Source: an uncultured Christensenella sp.
GTDB lineage: Bacteria > Bacillota > Clostridia > Christensenellales > Borkfalkiaceae
NCBI GenBank assembly: GCA_910576655.1
Contig: CAJTJC010000014.1
Location: 1-58,554, forward strand
DNA: 58,554 nucleotides
Direction of reading: 5' to 3'
In this document: piece by piece, positions 58,293 through 58,554 of the stretch
Layout of the letters: every line of letters begins with the position of its first letter
Numbering within the stretch: the stretch's first letter is position 1
Translations under genes and position numbers: made by a program
Notes under the pieces: model-generated
What the model was told of the DNA's origin: nothing
Database searches by the model: none
The model's input: the letters and a program-made list of their open reading frames with translations, nothing else

Positions 58293-58500
58293 CTCCCATA
58301 TTTCTCCCAAATGATTTTACATCGTTTGGGGGTATTTTTTTACCTTGTCTTTGCAAATTTTATCGCACAATTTTTGAATGACGGACAAAAAACCATTTTT
58401 GTCCGTCATTCAATGCCAATTTGGGAGCAACTCCCAATTTCCACAACGCCTTATAGCCGATTTTTGGGAGTATAACTCCCAAATTTAGCGTAGCTCCCAA
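58293..58500. repeat. Cluster of TTGGGAG/CTCCCAA motifs
   Basis: CTCCCAT (58293) and CTCCCAA (58304) are direct repeats 11 bp apart. TTTGGGGG lies at 58325. TTGGGAG-3-CTCCCAA (58421-58437) and TTGGGAG-5-CTCCCAA (58464-58482) are inverted pairs, and a single CTCCCAA lies at 58494. The same heptamer occurs once between the kinase and peptide genes (57104-57110). This spacing looks like a protein-binding array, possibly also able to form RNA hairpins. Between 58052 and 58554 I find no convincing gene. Confidence 0.55.
58374..58413. repeat. Perfect 18-bp inverted repeat
   Basis: TTGAATGACGGACAAAAA (58374-58391) and its exact reverse complement (58396-58413) flank a 4-nt loop ACCA. No T-run follows, so it is not a standard terminator. 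It could be a regulatory hairpin, part of a small RNA, or a miniature mobile palindrome. Confidence 0.7.
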
Positions 58501-58517
58501 AAATGAATAATTTTCAG

Positions 58518-58553
58518 GAAACAAAATCGGGGCATTCGCCCCGATTTTGTTTC
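58518..58553. terminator. Bidirectional terminator at the window end
   Basis: GAAACAAAATCGGGGC (58518-58533) pairs over 16 bp with GCCCCGATTTTGTTTC (58538-58553) around loop ATTC. It could end a plus-strand RNA from the 58.1-58.5 kb region or a minus-strand gene outside the window. Confidence 0.75.
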
Positions 58554-58554
58554 T

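Noticed and set aside
58311..58475. 54-codon ORF on the plus strand running through the palindrome and motif cluster
   Set aside because: No Shine-Dalgarno sequence or promoter at a suitable distance, and the frame passes through inverted repeats that look regulatory; an ORF of this size is expected by chance.
58293..58500. CRISPR-like array
   Set aside because: Units are only 7-8 bp, occur in both orientations and are irregularly spaced; no cas genes are in the window.

Overview
The window looks like the chromosome of an uncultured anaerobic, Gram-positive-type Bacillota, most likely a gut Clostridia (Christensenellales-like lineages would fit, but this is inference). Pointers are a group-B-type [FeFe] hydrogenase, a thioredoxin reductase lacking the NADPH motif, an archaeal-type AspRS, many lipobox lipoproteins with ABC sugar importers, GntR/YtrA, WYL and LacI regulators, and a response regulator with a Spo0A-type output domain. 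Gene density is high, GC is moderate, and ATGA or TAATG stop/start overlaps are common.

Layout. 1-1.5 kb: an AT-rich end holding a truncated CDS, tRNA-Leu(UAG) and a membrane-anchored protein gene broken by one base in a run of ten T. 1.6-6.7 kb: two ABC export modules, one of the MacB/FtsX type and one YtrA-like behind a GntR repressor with its own operator. 6.8-9.2 kb: hydrogenase plus flavin reductase. 9.2-16.9 kb: a tightly packed run, prmA-rsmE-mtaB-prsW-HIT-galM-like-hypothetical-cls. 16.9-25.7 kb: WYL regulator, a 57-codon gene, phosphoglucomutase, a membrane protein, a YfcE-like phosphoesterase, an ITPase, trmL, a Na/Pi symporter and aspS.

25.7-55.2 kb is a large glycan-utilisation locus. 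It holds a GH3 beta-glucosidase, LacI, a GH94 phosphorylase, two solute-binding lipoproteins (one a 959-residue fusion), two MalF/MalG permease pairs, a membrane NHL-propeller/Yip1 protein, a DUF5696 protein, two GH144-like (PF10091) hydrolases (one a surface lipoprotein, one cytosolic), an MsmK-type ATPase, two repeat-bearing surface lipoproteins, a membrane protein, a lipoprotein phosphoesterase and a second LacI. PF10091 plus GH94 plus GH3 points to beta-1,2-glucan/sophorooligosaccharides. Polymer would be cut at the surface, oligomers imported, phosphorolysed by GH94 to glucose-1-phosphate (converted by the phosphoglucomutase at 18.1-19.9 kb) and finished by GH3 and the cytosolic GH144-like enzyme.

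55.3-58.5 kb looks like an undescribed signalling module. An AgrC-like GHKL histidine kinase is divergent from an 18-codon Trp-rich peptide gene, and a response regulator with a Spo0A-type DNA-binding domain converges on the peptide across a shared terminator. A small protein gene lies behind a row of 0A-box-like repeats. TTGGGAG/CTCCCAA motifs recur between the kinase and peptide genes and in the 500-bp intergenic region at the window end.

Several promoters place a -10 box only 6-7 nt before the start codon, suggesting leaderless mRNAs are common in this organism.
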